Assembly: GCA_023374045.1 (NCBI GenBank)
Contig: CM041778.1
Location: 287,099,533-287,163,532, forward strand
Reading direction: 5' to 3'
Source of the DNA: Limonium bicolor
Taxonomy: Eukaryota; Streptophyta; Magnoliopsida; Caryophyllales; Plumbaginaceae
DNA length: 64,000 nt
Shown here: positions 46,043-56,683 of the stretch, piece by piece
How positions within the stretch are numbered: position 1 is the stretch's first letter
Layout: the number at the start of each line of letters is the position of its first letter
Made by a program: the position numbers and the translations under genes
The notes under the pieces: model-generated
Told to the model about the DNA's origin: nothing
The model's input: the letters and a program-made list of their open reading frames with translations, nothing else
Databases searched by the model: none

Positions 46043-46262
46043 TGTGTCCGGCCCTAAAAAGCCGGACACAAGCACAGACATTCAACAAAAATAATAAAAA
46101 AAAAGAAACAGGACTTACGTCCGCCTAAAAAAGGGCGGACGCAAGCCGGACATAGAGAAGGACGATAGAGACGTCCGCCCTTATTTGGGCGGACATAACC
46201 ACAGACGTCGAAAAAAAATAACGCGTCCGCCCTTTTCTCCACGGACACAAACCTGGACGTGC
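46043..46262 (+). repeat. CCGG/CCGCCC inverted-repeat island in C leader
   Basis: Pairs include GTCCGGCCCT...AGCCGGAC, GTCCGCCT...AGGGCGGAC and GTCCGCCCTT...GGGCGGAC, separated by oligo-A. The style is the same as the Athila-type 3' islands. Confidence 0.8.
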
Positions 46263-46870
46263 CCAATGTCTTAAAAAAAATTTCGGGTTTCTTCTTCCCC
46301 GGCGCCCAGAACCAAACCGGCTACTCCTCCCTCCTCCTCCTTCTCGACGCTGCGCCACCGACTACCTCCAACACCAGCTCCACCACCGACGCGCACTCCG
46401 ACGCCGCACCACCAAGGAACCGACGCCGCGCCGCCAACGCCACCAGAAATACTGCCGTCCGCAGCCCCAATCGACAAACAGGTTCTTCATTTCTCTCATT
46501 TTACAGATTTTTGCAAACTTCGAATCTGGGTGAATTTGGGGTCATTTCTCTTAATCTTGGTAGATTAAGTTGGTTGGTGGATAGATTATGCTAGTATGCT
46601 GATGATTTGAGTTCAAAAATTGTGAGATTGGATAGAGATTTGGTGAATTTGGATGAATCTGAAAACTGAGTTCACGGCGATTTTCGATTTAGGGTTCTTG
46701 TTCTGTCCGGGTCTGCGTCCGGCCCTGTAGACCCGGACGTGTGTAAATATTAAAAAAAAAATTGAAAAAATTCTAGGTTGTTAGGCGATGCATTGTAGTG
46801 CTCTTTTTATTAATAATTTAATTTTTATGCTGTTTATGTTTATTTACTTTTAATTTCCAAATTTATTAGT

Positions 46871-48028
46871 ATGGCTCGTACTCGAGGTGGCCATTCTGAT
46901 TCTGGTCCCACTAAGGGCAACTGCCCCGGTGCGTCTTCTTCTTCTGCACCTCCTCCTCATCTGGCTCTTAGAGATGACGGTTTCGTTTCAGCAAAGGCCC
47001 GTGCCTGGTATGATCTAGGCAAGGACTTTGTGATGGAGAGGCGAATAGCGCCTGAGGTGATAGAGGCTACAGGGGTGGACACCCTGTTTGCTGGTTTTGG
47101 ACTCTCACGGGTCCTAAAGATAGGCGAGGGACTCTTCCTTACAGTTATGGTTAGAGAGTTCTATGCGAATGCCCAGGCGGGCAATCTGAGCATCACTTCT
47201 TTCGTCCGCCATCTCCCCATTGAGATCACACCGGCGACCTTCTCTACTATCCTGCAGATTCCGGATAGTCCTGACCATATCCGAGGATTCACAGAGGATC
47301 ACCTGCACAGATCGAAGGCGAGGTGGCTTCAGGATATAGGTCGGACGACCCGACGTAGAGGGGAGGAGGACAAGGATGTCCTCCCTTACACTAGTTTCCC
47401 CACATTACTACAGAGGCTGCTACTAGAGATCCTCAGTCATCAGATCCGCCCCCATGGCACGATCGATGCTTCTGATGAGGATTGCGCGCTCTTGGACTAC
47501 TTCCTCTCGCCATCTCCACCCACTCAGCGTGTCTCCATCTCGCACATCATGTTCGGCCAGCTACATAAGGTGGTCTCCTATCTCAGGACGAAGAAGAAGA
47601 AGATCACTCCCATTTTTCCCTTCTTCATCCAGCACCACCTCTGCTCGGTCCTTCCGGAGGGCTTCACACAGGGATTAGAGGTCAGGACGGGAGAGCGCCA
47701 AGTCACACTGCAGACTGTGAAGAGCTGGGGCTTTATGCCTTTAGAGGATGGTACCTGGGTCAGAGGTCGCTCTGGCCGGTCTTCCACCGCTTCCTCCACT
47801 ACAGCAGGGACCAGTACGGGAGCTACACCTTTAGCTGATCCCCAGCCACCCACAGATGACACAGCACAGGGAGATGAGCCCTACGTGTCGACGACCACTG
47901 TGATGCAGATCCCAGCTACTGTTCCGATACCGCCTGTCACATCAGACCTGCAGGCTCAGCTTCAGGCCTTCCACCAGATGCAGCAGCAGATGCATCAGAG
48001 GTTTGAGAGCTTCGAGCTGACACAGTAG
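46871..48028 (+). CDS. ORF of C: plant transposon-type protein, 385 aa
   Basis: The ATG at 46871 begins MARTRGGHS, echoing the basic N-terminus of Athila-type Gag (MVKTRSEG). Residues ~40-275 form one globular region with REFYANAQAGNLSITSFVRH and TPATFSTILQIPDS. It resembles the family annotated as putative plant transposon protein, carried by many non-autonomous Athila/Tat relatives; this is recognition by eye. A Ser/Thr/Pro-rich linker (~300-345) and a Gln-rich helix follow. A TAG at 48026 interrupts the Gln-rich helix, and the same frame stays open for 60 more codons to the TGA at 48209. There is no protease, RT or zinc knuckle. Codon use is GC-richer than the surroundings. Its function is unknown; a Gag-like or RNA-binding role is a guess. 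Confidence 0.75.
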   Translation: MARTRGGHSDSGPTKGNCPGASSSSAPPPHLALRDDGFVSAKARAWYDLGKDFVMERRIAPEVIEATGVDTLFAGFGLSRVLKIGEGLFLTVMVREFYANAQAGNLSITSFVRHLPIEITPATFSTILQIPDSPDHIRGFTEDHLHRSKARWLQDIGRTTRRRGEEDKDVLPYTSFPTLLQRLLLEILSHQIRPHGTIDASDEDCALLDYFLSPSPPTQRVSISHIMFGQLHKVVSYLRTKKKKITPIFPFFIQHHLCSVLPEGFTQGLEVRTGERQVTLQTVKSWGFMPLEDGTWVRGRSGRSSTASSTTAGTSTGATPLADPQPPTDDTAQGDEPYVSTTTVMQIPATVPIPPVTSDLQAQLQAFHQMQQQMHQRFESFELTQ

Positions 48029-48211
48029 AGGATGCTGGCTAAGCAGACTTCACTCCGTGAGGCCCAGATACAGATGACTCAGCGCTTAGACCGGAGTGAC
48101 GAGTTGCATGCACAGACAGCTCAGCAGCAGGAGCGGACCGCTCAGCTCTTACAGCATCTCCTCACTCAGATAGGCCAGGGATCAGCGCAGCCTCCAACGC
48201 CACCACAGTGA
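48029..48211 (+). pseudogene. In-frame extension of the C ORF beyond TAG
   Basis: The 60 codons after the TAG continue the same Gln-rich, coiled-coil-like composition (REAQIQMTQRLDRSDELH) and end at TGA 48209-48211. The TAG is one transition from CAG, so this is either a nonsense mutation or a readthrough site. Confidence 0.65.
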
Positions 48212-49660
48212 TTTTATTTTCATTTTTATTTTATTTTATATTTCTCTATTGTTCACTAACTCTGTGTAAACTCATATTGTTTTAACCTTGTCAAAACTTT
48301 TGTTGTATACAGGAAGGTAACAGTTCATTTTGTATTATGCTTTTATTTTATGCAATGCATTTTTATTTATGTTTTCCTTTCATTATTTTTGGTGCAATTT
48401 GAGTTCTGCTGGCTATACATGTTTTTCTTTTCAGAATACATTCTATATTCGAACATATAGCTGAATTCGCATATGGAAAGCAACCTCAGTTGCTCTAGGA
48501 ATTTTGATATCTCCGGTTGAACACTTGCGTGAACTTAAGTGTGAGGAACGTTTCACCTCTACCAAAGCTTTAAGTGTGAGGAAGGGCACCTTCCTCAATC
48601 TACAGTACAAGGGGAGTCTCAGTTCTTTCTTTATTATATTAATGTTCAACCTATCTGATGTTAAAGTTTCTCTATTAATTTAATCCTTTATGAGTCTGTT
48701 ATATTTTGAAAGGTCCTTTTTCTTGAATTAATTTTGAACAATGAGGACATTGTTCCTCTCAAGTGTGAGGAAGTACAGACCTTTTCCTGAAAATATGACA
48801 GTTGTTCGTTAATGCCACACTCGCTTTTTGCTACTCTAAATGCCAACATTTTTTTAAAAAAATGAGATAAAATAATTGTAGAAATGTTTGAAATTAAGTC
48901 AAGTGACAACTGAAAGATGGTTTTATTTAAAGGAGTTTGTATAAAATTATTTTTAATCAAAATACTCTATTTTCACTCAAAATACGATAGACCTGCTAAT
49001 TGTAAAAACCAGTTTAGTTTAGCTTGGGATTTTGGAAATGATTGGAAAGTTAGGAAAGAAAAGGATAAAGACAAGGTACTCCGCTGTTTATAAAATTTTC
49101 TAAACCAAAAACAGGCCTCGTCTATCCGGTTATTAAGTTCTTCGGGGTGCTTTAACACCTATCTACCTAAGATCTCGTGATCTGGGATAGAAGACCCAAC
49201 ACCGCTACAAGGATAGAGAGAAAAGTCTGGGGTACAGAAAAATAATGCAATTAAAAAAAATGTTTGCTTTGTATATACGATCTTCGCATTTAAAAAAAAT
49301 GAATGAAAGTAATAAATTGCAATTTTTATTTATAAACATGAGTACGTGGTGTTGAAAGGTACTGCGGAATAAGGCAATACTTCACACCCCTTGTCATCCC
49401 GGTTTAGAGAATTGAAATTGGAGGAAAATCCCAGGTTAATCTAACTTGTTTTCTGCAATCTAGTTTTTCTATGCTTTTATTAAATTATTCTTCTTCACTG
49501 TTTGCAAAAACCTACTTCTCAGAGCAGAATTATTCTTTCAATTGTCACTTTGTCTAAATTCCCTTCTACACTTATTTAATCTTGTTTTATACTACGGCTT
49601 AGAGATAATTATATTCCTTATTTTGCTTGAGGACAAGCAAAAGCCAAGTCTGAGGAAGTT
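48212..49660 (+). other. 3' non-coding region of C
   Basis: It is related over most of its length to 7310-8435 of copy A (for example CGTCTATCCGGTTATTAAG and CTTCACACCCCTTGTCATCC). It has AAGTGTGAGGAA motifs at about 48537, 48572 and 48760. Hairpins lie at 48577-48597, 48736-48755 (GAACAAT...ATTGTTC) and 49623-49640 (TTGCTTG...CAAGCAA). The PPT (AAGTCTGAGGAAGTT) ends at 49660. I see no gene. Confidence 0.75.
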
Positions 49661-49917
49661 TGATAAGTGCAAAACATATAGACTTATTAAGGTTTAATCA
49701 CCTTATTAATTGCAGCATTTTTAGTAATGTTTCTCACTTATCTTGGGTTTTTCCTATAATTATGTTGCGATATTAACTGATGTATTATATGTGCTAAATG
49801 TAGGGAAAATACCATATAAATAGATATATGAAGAGGGATTAGAATAAGGTCACACGACATGCACGTGAGGCCTGCTAGCCGTGTGACGTCCGTGAATAAA
49901 GGCGACAAGGGACAACG
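49661..49917 (+). repeat. 3' LTR of C, first 257 bp
   Basis: It matches 43833 onward. Near 49888-49910 both arms of the inverted repeat GTCCGCCCT...AGGGCGGAC have lost bases. It is interrupted by H2, and the 5 bases CAACG (49913-49917) are the expected left TSD. Confidence 0.88.
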
Positions 49918-52604
49918 TGTAACACCCCCTCCAATAATCAACGATATAATCTCTCACGGAGCAACAATAAAGTCTCGCAGCGGAAAAAACAATAACCATT
50001 ACAAAACTCACTCGGGTGTCACCGGCCGTTACTCGCCCACGCGAGCAACGACGCCAAACTACATCCACTTCCAATACAAATAAACTGCTAACCGCAGTGA
50101 TAAACGAAACTCCTATACACCATACTAAGTCCATAACCATAAACATCGCATGAGCGCTACCCAATCCTGAATACACAACCTTACCATAATACGATCACCA
50201 TCTTCATTGCTATCAACGTCTCCAAGTGTGGTGACAAAAGTAACACTCCAATTACCCTTTCCTGCTCTGCAGCTCCGATGATCAACAACCTGTAATGGTG
50301 TAGTTATCAGCGATACGCTGATATGCCGGGCCTGGACCCTAATGGTCACTTGTCATTTAACCATCTTATTATTAGATTGGTTCCATGCTTTCCCTTTTAC
50401 AGTTATAATCAAAACTGAAGCATAAATGTAATATACATAATCAACCATCCAAATATCCATAAACATTTAACCATCCATCCAATCCAAACATTCATTTATA
50501 TTTCATACAACATTTATATCGAACGTATCGAGTAATAACCATATAATGTACAATGTACATTCGCCGTAGCGTACAGTTTTCATGTTTAATTTACCTTAGC
50601 CTTGTAGGCTCCATCCAACCATCAACACACAATAAAATAACCACAAGTATAACCAATGAACAACAAAGCGAAACAACGAGAATAATAAACAAAGTATTAA
50701 GTCTTGTCCATGGTATTATTCGCCAGTATAAGTCTCAATTGTTTTAGTTGTTCAGTTATACCTAGTGACAATGTCTCGTTAAAACGACATGTCTCTAGTT
50801 ACCCATGTATTATGGCGGGTCACCCACGGCAGTAGCCACTCCAACGGTAGAGTCTCCGACCAACGAGCCATTCTAGCTCACGGGAAATTTTCTTGATACT
50901 TACGGACCCGTACGCGGACATCCTGGTATCGTTTTTGTGATCACACGCCGCACCAAGAGCCACATCCTCTTGGCTTTACTTCCATTCCATTAATTAATTA
51001 ATTATACCATCGCATCGCATTACCAAATTTTCTAACACAGCAGACTAAGGTCATTAGTCCAATCCGGAGTCTGTAAACTCGGGATCCAGTGTTAGATACG
51101 AGAGCGGCGTATAGAAAGGCCAATGCTCCGTATAAAAGTCTCAGATATATGTATATCTTATTATCTTAGTGCTACACGTTTTTCTGACGTTCCTTATGTT
51201 TCATATAAGATAGCACCATAGCCGCTAGTTCGTTTTATATATAGGTTCATATATACGAACCAATACTGTTAACTCCACAACAGTAAATAATAAGCAGCTA
51301 TAAATATACAATTCATGCATATTAATTGTCACATTCAGACAAACAATCTTATCACAGATCACACAGAAGTCTGAACTGAGAAGCCCTCAGAGACAATCCG
51401 AGACACATAACACATACAAGTTATATCAACCAAATCCGAGCCCAAGGAGCAACCTTAGGACAACTCGGATCAAACCCATTTACATACCGTTCACCCTGAT
51501 TGTATTACGGTGGAGTATGAATCAGCAAGATCCTATGCTCCGTGTAGTCCGCTAGCTCGTCGAGCGTCTTGTCAGAAGTACAATCTAAACGGTAATAAAA
51601 CTATAAGTCAGTCTCATGACTAACTACATCCGGTATTTCGAATAATAGTAACCCCGACAGTTCACACCTGTTTTCTACAGTTGTTCGTTACGGGTTCTCT
51701 CTAGAAGTCGGTTTTGTTACTTAAACGCGTACGTCATAACATTTCAACTGTTAAGTTTAATTCGTTGCATTCTTTTTAATCTTGTCACCATCTAGCTAGG
51801 TACATCCTATAGTTGCATGTATTCATGCATGATTGTAGTACATTAATATTTTTTGTATTGTGTCCAAAACTCATAACTTATAGTTCATAACTATATCTAT
51901 ATATATTTTTTTATAACCACCACCATTAAATCATATGGTTCCAACCAAATATATATAACCTTATATACATTATCCTTGTGTATGTATATATTTACCACGT
52001 AGGTAATTCCCATGAGTTAAATAAACTCTTATATTTATGTTACATTTTATCATCTTTTATTAGATGATTATTCCCATTAGTTGATTATATTATACAAACT
52101 CATATTAAGATTATTATCCAAATACTATGTAACATTTATGTTGTATGATTACAACTCCTAAGGTTTATTCCAAAACACCTTAGTTATAAATCCATTCATT
52201 TATAGTTTGTCACATTCTTTGATGTGAATATCCTTACTCATATTAATTCCACCTAAACCATATATTGTTATAACATTTATAACATTATAGACCTAGTCTA
52301 AAATTCATCTTTCAACTCTTATTAACTCGGTATAGCCCTTAACTTAATTTAAATTCCGTTTGACCATATAACATTATGTAATGTTATACCACATATTCTA
52401 ATAATTTGATATGATATTTTTATTCCCTTTAATTTATTCCTATAGTTTTATACAAAACTATTTCATATTGCCTCTTAGGCACATAAGAAAAATCTTATTC
52501 TTTTCTATAAACCAAAGTTTCCTTAATTACAAAATCACCCCTTAAATCATCCCACGTTATACATTCCATTAATTATAACATTTCTAACTTATAAAAGAGT
52601 ATAA
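49918..52604 (-). repeat. H2 3' LTR, distal part
   Basis: It begins TGTAACACCCCC at 49918, inside the C LTR. It is AT-rich with no gene. It is interrupted by S2 after 52609 and continues at 56684. The whole LTR is about 5.6 kb once S2 is removed. Its sequence beyond the terminus is not obviously like S1, S2 or D1. Confidence 0.8.
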
Positions 52605-52609
52605 CCTAT
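52605..52609. repeat. Target-site duplication, left copy, for S2
   Basis: CCTAT occurs here and at 56679-56683. Confidence 0.93.
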
Positions 52610-55600
52610 TGTAACACCCCATCCAAAGCCTATCGTGGTTATCGCAAACTGAACACTTAATCGAATACGTCGCAGCGGAAATAAATAATACCTGGACCTT
52701 GCCACGGTCTGATCGTTAGAAATATACCGGCTTTAACGTTTACAATACTTATCCAAAATACTTATCCAACTCAAAACATCAACATTCACATTACCACAAC
52801 CAACCGAGTACTAGTATCTTAAACATAATCTCAAACTTACATCAGTTTAATATAAACAGTCGGGTGCACAGGCGCAACCCGAACTCAAAATAAATGCCCC
52901 ACCCTAAGACTAACCGCTCCTACTCTCGTAGTGCGTCCTCATGGGCCTCTTATACTGCAAGTGTAAAAATAGCCCCCGAGGGGGGTCAGCACGAATGCTG
53001 GTACACCCTCTCATGGCCCCCAAGCTAATGGGGCTACGACGACTAATTGTCGATAGCATGGAAATTGATTACATACACAAGCATCATATGAAGTGCAATA
53101 ACAATAACCACAGATGAACATATATAGTTCACAAACAATGAACGACTCAAGCGTTCCCTTATCAAGTGGGTTAGTAACCCCTCCTTAGTCCCTCATTCCT
53201 TAATCTCAGTTCCTACCTTACCTTAATCTTAATCTCAATCTTAATCTTAATCTCAGTATACAAACCTTTCCTGGAAGGGATTGGTTGTAGCTTAATTCGA
53301 ACCTGGGATTTAGGTGATCCCACCGCACCATCTTAATGCCACCTACTCTGGACGGGAGTCCAGCGTAGCTGAGCCGACAACCGGCCCTAGGCTACAAGTC
53401 CGAAGACAAGTCCTTAAGCGGAGGGCGGATCTGATTCAGATACCGTCCCCCTTTTTCCTTAGCATGCATGACCGGAGATCGGTCCCGGGTTTCCTCACTC
53501 AAGTTCCAGTTAGTAGACATCTTAAACACCATGTGCTAGCTAAGCCCTAACGGGCTTTAACCAACGACCATCAAACTTAACTCTTATTCTTAACTTAGTA
53601 AGTACTAAACTTGGTTAGTAACAATCTCAAGTCTCGCGGGTTAGTGTAAATATAACACAATCACAACGAGAAACAATATAATCCGGTTGCATGCTTTATC
53701 TTGTTTTAGTCATAGCAATTAAACAGATAGCACCAAGCCGAGGGGACACCTCGTTAGCAAGCAGGTCACAAGAAGGATTGTACCGTTCACGTCGATCGTT
53801 GTTTGTTTAACCTTCTTTGGGGTCCCAACTCACAACCTAAAATCATTCTTCATTTTTAGGTCATTAGTTATTAGCACCTTTCTTAATCACTTAGTCTAAA
53901 GATTCCCATTTAATAACCTCTCAAGTTCTTGCCACTTAGCTTACAACTTAACTTTAAACATTAAAACTTATACTTAATCTTAACTTAATTCCTTAAGTTC
54001 TTAGGGTCCCAATCATTACTACCCTACCAAAGGCATACCTTATTACCCTTGCCATTCTTAGAATTCAAAATTTCTTTTTTTTTTTAATTTTTAGGCCCGA
54101 CCGGACTTCCGACCGACCTTACCTAAGGTCGGTCCATTCCAGAACACTTCACCGTTTGAAAATTCTACCCCGACCGACCTTGCAAGTCCGGTCCTATGTC
54201 CGGTCGATTCCAGAGACTTATTACCGTACAAAATACATGCCCGACCGACCTTGCAAGTCCGGTCCCAAGGTCGGTCCATTCCAGAAACTTTTCTCCGGTA
54301 GTGTAAACTGAGCTCGACCGACCTTGCAAGTCCGGTCCTAAGGTCGGTCGCTCCAGAACCTTGTTTCAAATTCTTTTCAACTCCAAACTTCTCCTCATAT
54401 ATTCTAATATGCTATAACCTCATTTGGGCATCTCAAATACACCTTAAGCCCTCCTCTAAACACATTAAATCATTCACCAAAATCCACCTTAGTCATTATG
54501 CATTTTCCTTGAAATAATGCTACACTTGTAATGCTTTCCTCTAGGTTTCTAGGTGGTGGTTCATACCTAATGTAACCACTATGCCAAATGTTTTCTTCAC
54601 CACTATAACATCATCTCCCAAGCATCTCTCACTATCTAAAACTCTTTTAAGCATTTACTAAAAGTTCCTTCACAAGTTTAAACTTCCATCATCAACACAT
54701 TATTTCCTTCCTAGTTGTGCACCAACATTTGCCTAAGTCCTAAATACCCAAATACATTCTCTTGATTCCTAAATCCTTCCTAGTAACGCCTAAGTCATTA
54801 TAAGTCCTTAGAACACCTTATTCTCACCCTTTTTCACCAAGACAATCTCTAGAACATCCTAGTACCTCACTTAGTCATTAAATTCTCTTAGAATGTCTTA
54901 AACACTTAAGCTCTCCTTTAAATTTTGCCATAGGTTCTCTAGTATATAATACCACCTAATACATGGTTTTTCTCCATCAAACAACCAACATCACCCAAAT
55001 TCTCACCACAACACCTTAACACCCAATTTACACCAAAACCACACCACATCATCATATAGTGCTTAAACTTAAAATGCTTGGCACTTAGGCCCTTAAATGA
55101 CAATAATCTTAACCACTGAATTTCCACATATATATGCCTTCAACCTGCGAATACACTCAACAAGGCTCCCATTGAAATAAAATGCTTCTTGTACTTCACC
55201 TTGATATTCTTAAACTATCTCTTTTTCTCATTTGCTCCTTAGTCACAAGTTCACAAGTATAGTCATTGTTTCTCCTAGGTTTTATATAACCCTTTTCTAA
55301 TGTAAACTCACTACTAAACTCATCATATATCTAAATCCCATTCCCTTAAACAACAAAACACCTTAAGGTAAGTAATTTACCTTGTTCTTTTACAAGCTTA
55401 AAAGCTTTCTTCCTTAGGTTTTTCTTTGTTCAATCTCGGTCACCAATGTGTATCTCCTTGCCAATGTTCTAACCAATATCCAATGACTCCAATGAGTACT
55501 AGATAACACATTAACCCTAAGGGACAAACCCTAGGTTAAAAAAAATATGCTTTAAGGTATTAATGTGATTGTTTTACCTTGGTTTCTCAAGACAAACTTG

Positions 55601-56678
55601 GATATGAAGCAAGAAGGACCTCCTCTCTCCTTTGAAGAGTAGAAACAAGCTAGAACAAGGCATAAACATGGAGTCCCATGAGCATATATTTTCGGACATG
55701 TGAAGAAAATGGTGGAAACCTAGATTTTCTTACACTTTCTTTACCTTAAGAGAATGGAGATGCCAATGGAGTCTCCAAACTTGAATTTCCTTCTCTAATG
55801 GTGGTTTGACTTGGCACCAAAATGAAGCTCTTGAAGTTTTGAAAAGATAGAAAGAAGGAGCTTGAGCTAACTAAGAAGAGTATGTATTTTGTTTTGGATT
55901 TGGAGCTTAAATGAGCAAGTAGTGTGCAAGAGAAGGTGGAGCTAGCATGGAGGTATGCTTCACGTTAATGGAGAAGAGAAAGAGAGCAAGAAACCGTGTG
56001 AAACAAGGGAGAATGAAGAAGTGAGGAGAGAGGTAAGTAAAATGTGATATTTATGTAAAAGGTGAATAGTTAACTTACTTGCTTTTGCTTTCTCTTTACT
56101 TAGCTAGATAAGTGTGGTGAGTCACACTTAAAAACCGGCCCCCTTTTATAAATGAGGTTAATTAAGTCTTTGTTGACCAAATGTCTCACTTATATAGACT
56201 TATGTTATAAACTAGCTTAATTAATTCACTATTCATCAAAAACAAGGCACATTGTTGTGAAATTTTTGATTTCCCATTGATATAGACTTCCAAATGTGAT
56301 ACTATATAGTACACATGTTAATTAAAGAGTAATGATGGACATTTAGCCATTCAAAACTCATTTACAAGACAATTTTTCAAAAACGTGCTTTAAGACTCCT
56401 TAAAGCACATTTTGTGTTTTAACTTGTTTTCAAGCTTGGTTTTCTTTGGTAATTGATTTAAAATGACCATTAGGATATTACTAAGGTCTTAGAACAATAT
56501 TTGGGTACTCTCCCAAGTCTCTCCAAGCTTAGAGCACGTTTTTGTTAAAACTGCTCTTTTGGTGTTTCCTTATATTTTCTTTGATTAGAAATGTTTCTTA
56601 ATGTTTCTAAGGCATTATTTAGCCTCCTTATATCTTAGTTTATCATTTAAACACCATATCTAAGTTTGGGGTATTTCA
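52610..56678 (-). mobile_element. S2: 4.1-kb solo LTR of the S1/H1 family
   Basis: Plus-strand ends are TGTAACACCCC and GGGGTATTTCA, with TSD CCTAT. It is the reverse of S1 and about 550 bp shorter, partly because S1 expanded its hairpin array. It contains the structured block (53300-53500), the inverted-repeat island (54088-54360) and the 5'-proximal hairpin (56384-56414). The frame at 53314-53550 mirrors one in S1 but lies antisense to the LTR and is not supported as a gene. Confidence 0.92.
54088..54360 (-). repeat. GGTCGG/CCGG inverted-repeat island in S2
   Basis: There are four units with GACCGACCTT and AAGTCCGGTC or AAGGTCGGTC arms and a CCAGA linker. The site corresponds to 11166-11432 in S1. 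Confidence 0.85.
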
Positions 56679-56683
56679 CCTAT
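56679..56683. repeat. Target-site duplication, right copy, for S2
   Basis: CCTAT matches 52605-52609. H2 LTR sequence resumes here. Confidence 0.93.

Larger units (their letters stand above)
45473..46870 (+). other. Long leader of C
   Basis: The leader is AT-rich and contains ATTTAAATTTCTGTC-type tandem repeats (45735-45930), CCGG/CCGCCC inverted repeats (46043-46262), a GC-rich Pro/Ala-codon-like segment (46290-46482) ending CAAACAG|GTTCTTC, and a further hairpin GTCCGGGTCT...AGACCCGGAC (46705-46738). A frame at 46259-46594 lies in the GC-rich part, but I do not support it as a gene. Confidence 0.65.
43833..49917 (+). mobile_element. C: non-autonomous Athila-related LTR element with one ORF
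   Basis: The 5' LTR is 43833-45448 (TGATAAGTG...CCCAACA), with a tRNA-Asp-type PBS at 45455. The leader is long, there is one ORF at 46871, the 3' non-coding region is like that of A and B, and the PPT is followed by the start of the 3' LTR at 49661. The 3' LTR is cut at 49917 by H2, and its remainder lies beyond the window. No protease, RT or integrase is present. Matching ends, PBS and 3' structures imply mobilisation by an Athila-type partner. Confidence 0.88.

Noticed and set aside
46259..46594. 111-codon frame in the GC-rich C leader
   Set aside because: Low-complexity Pro/Ala/Thr composition and CT-rich sequence explain the openness. A UTR exon is a better reading.
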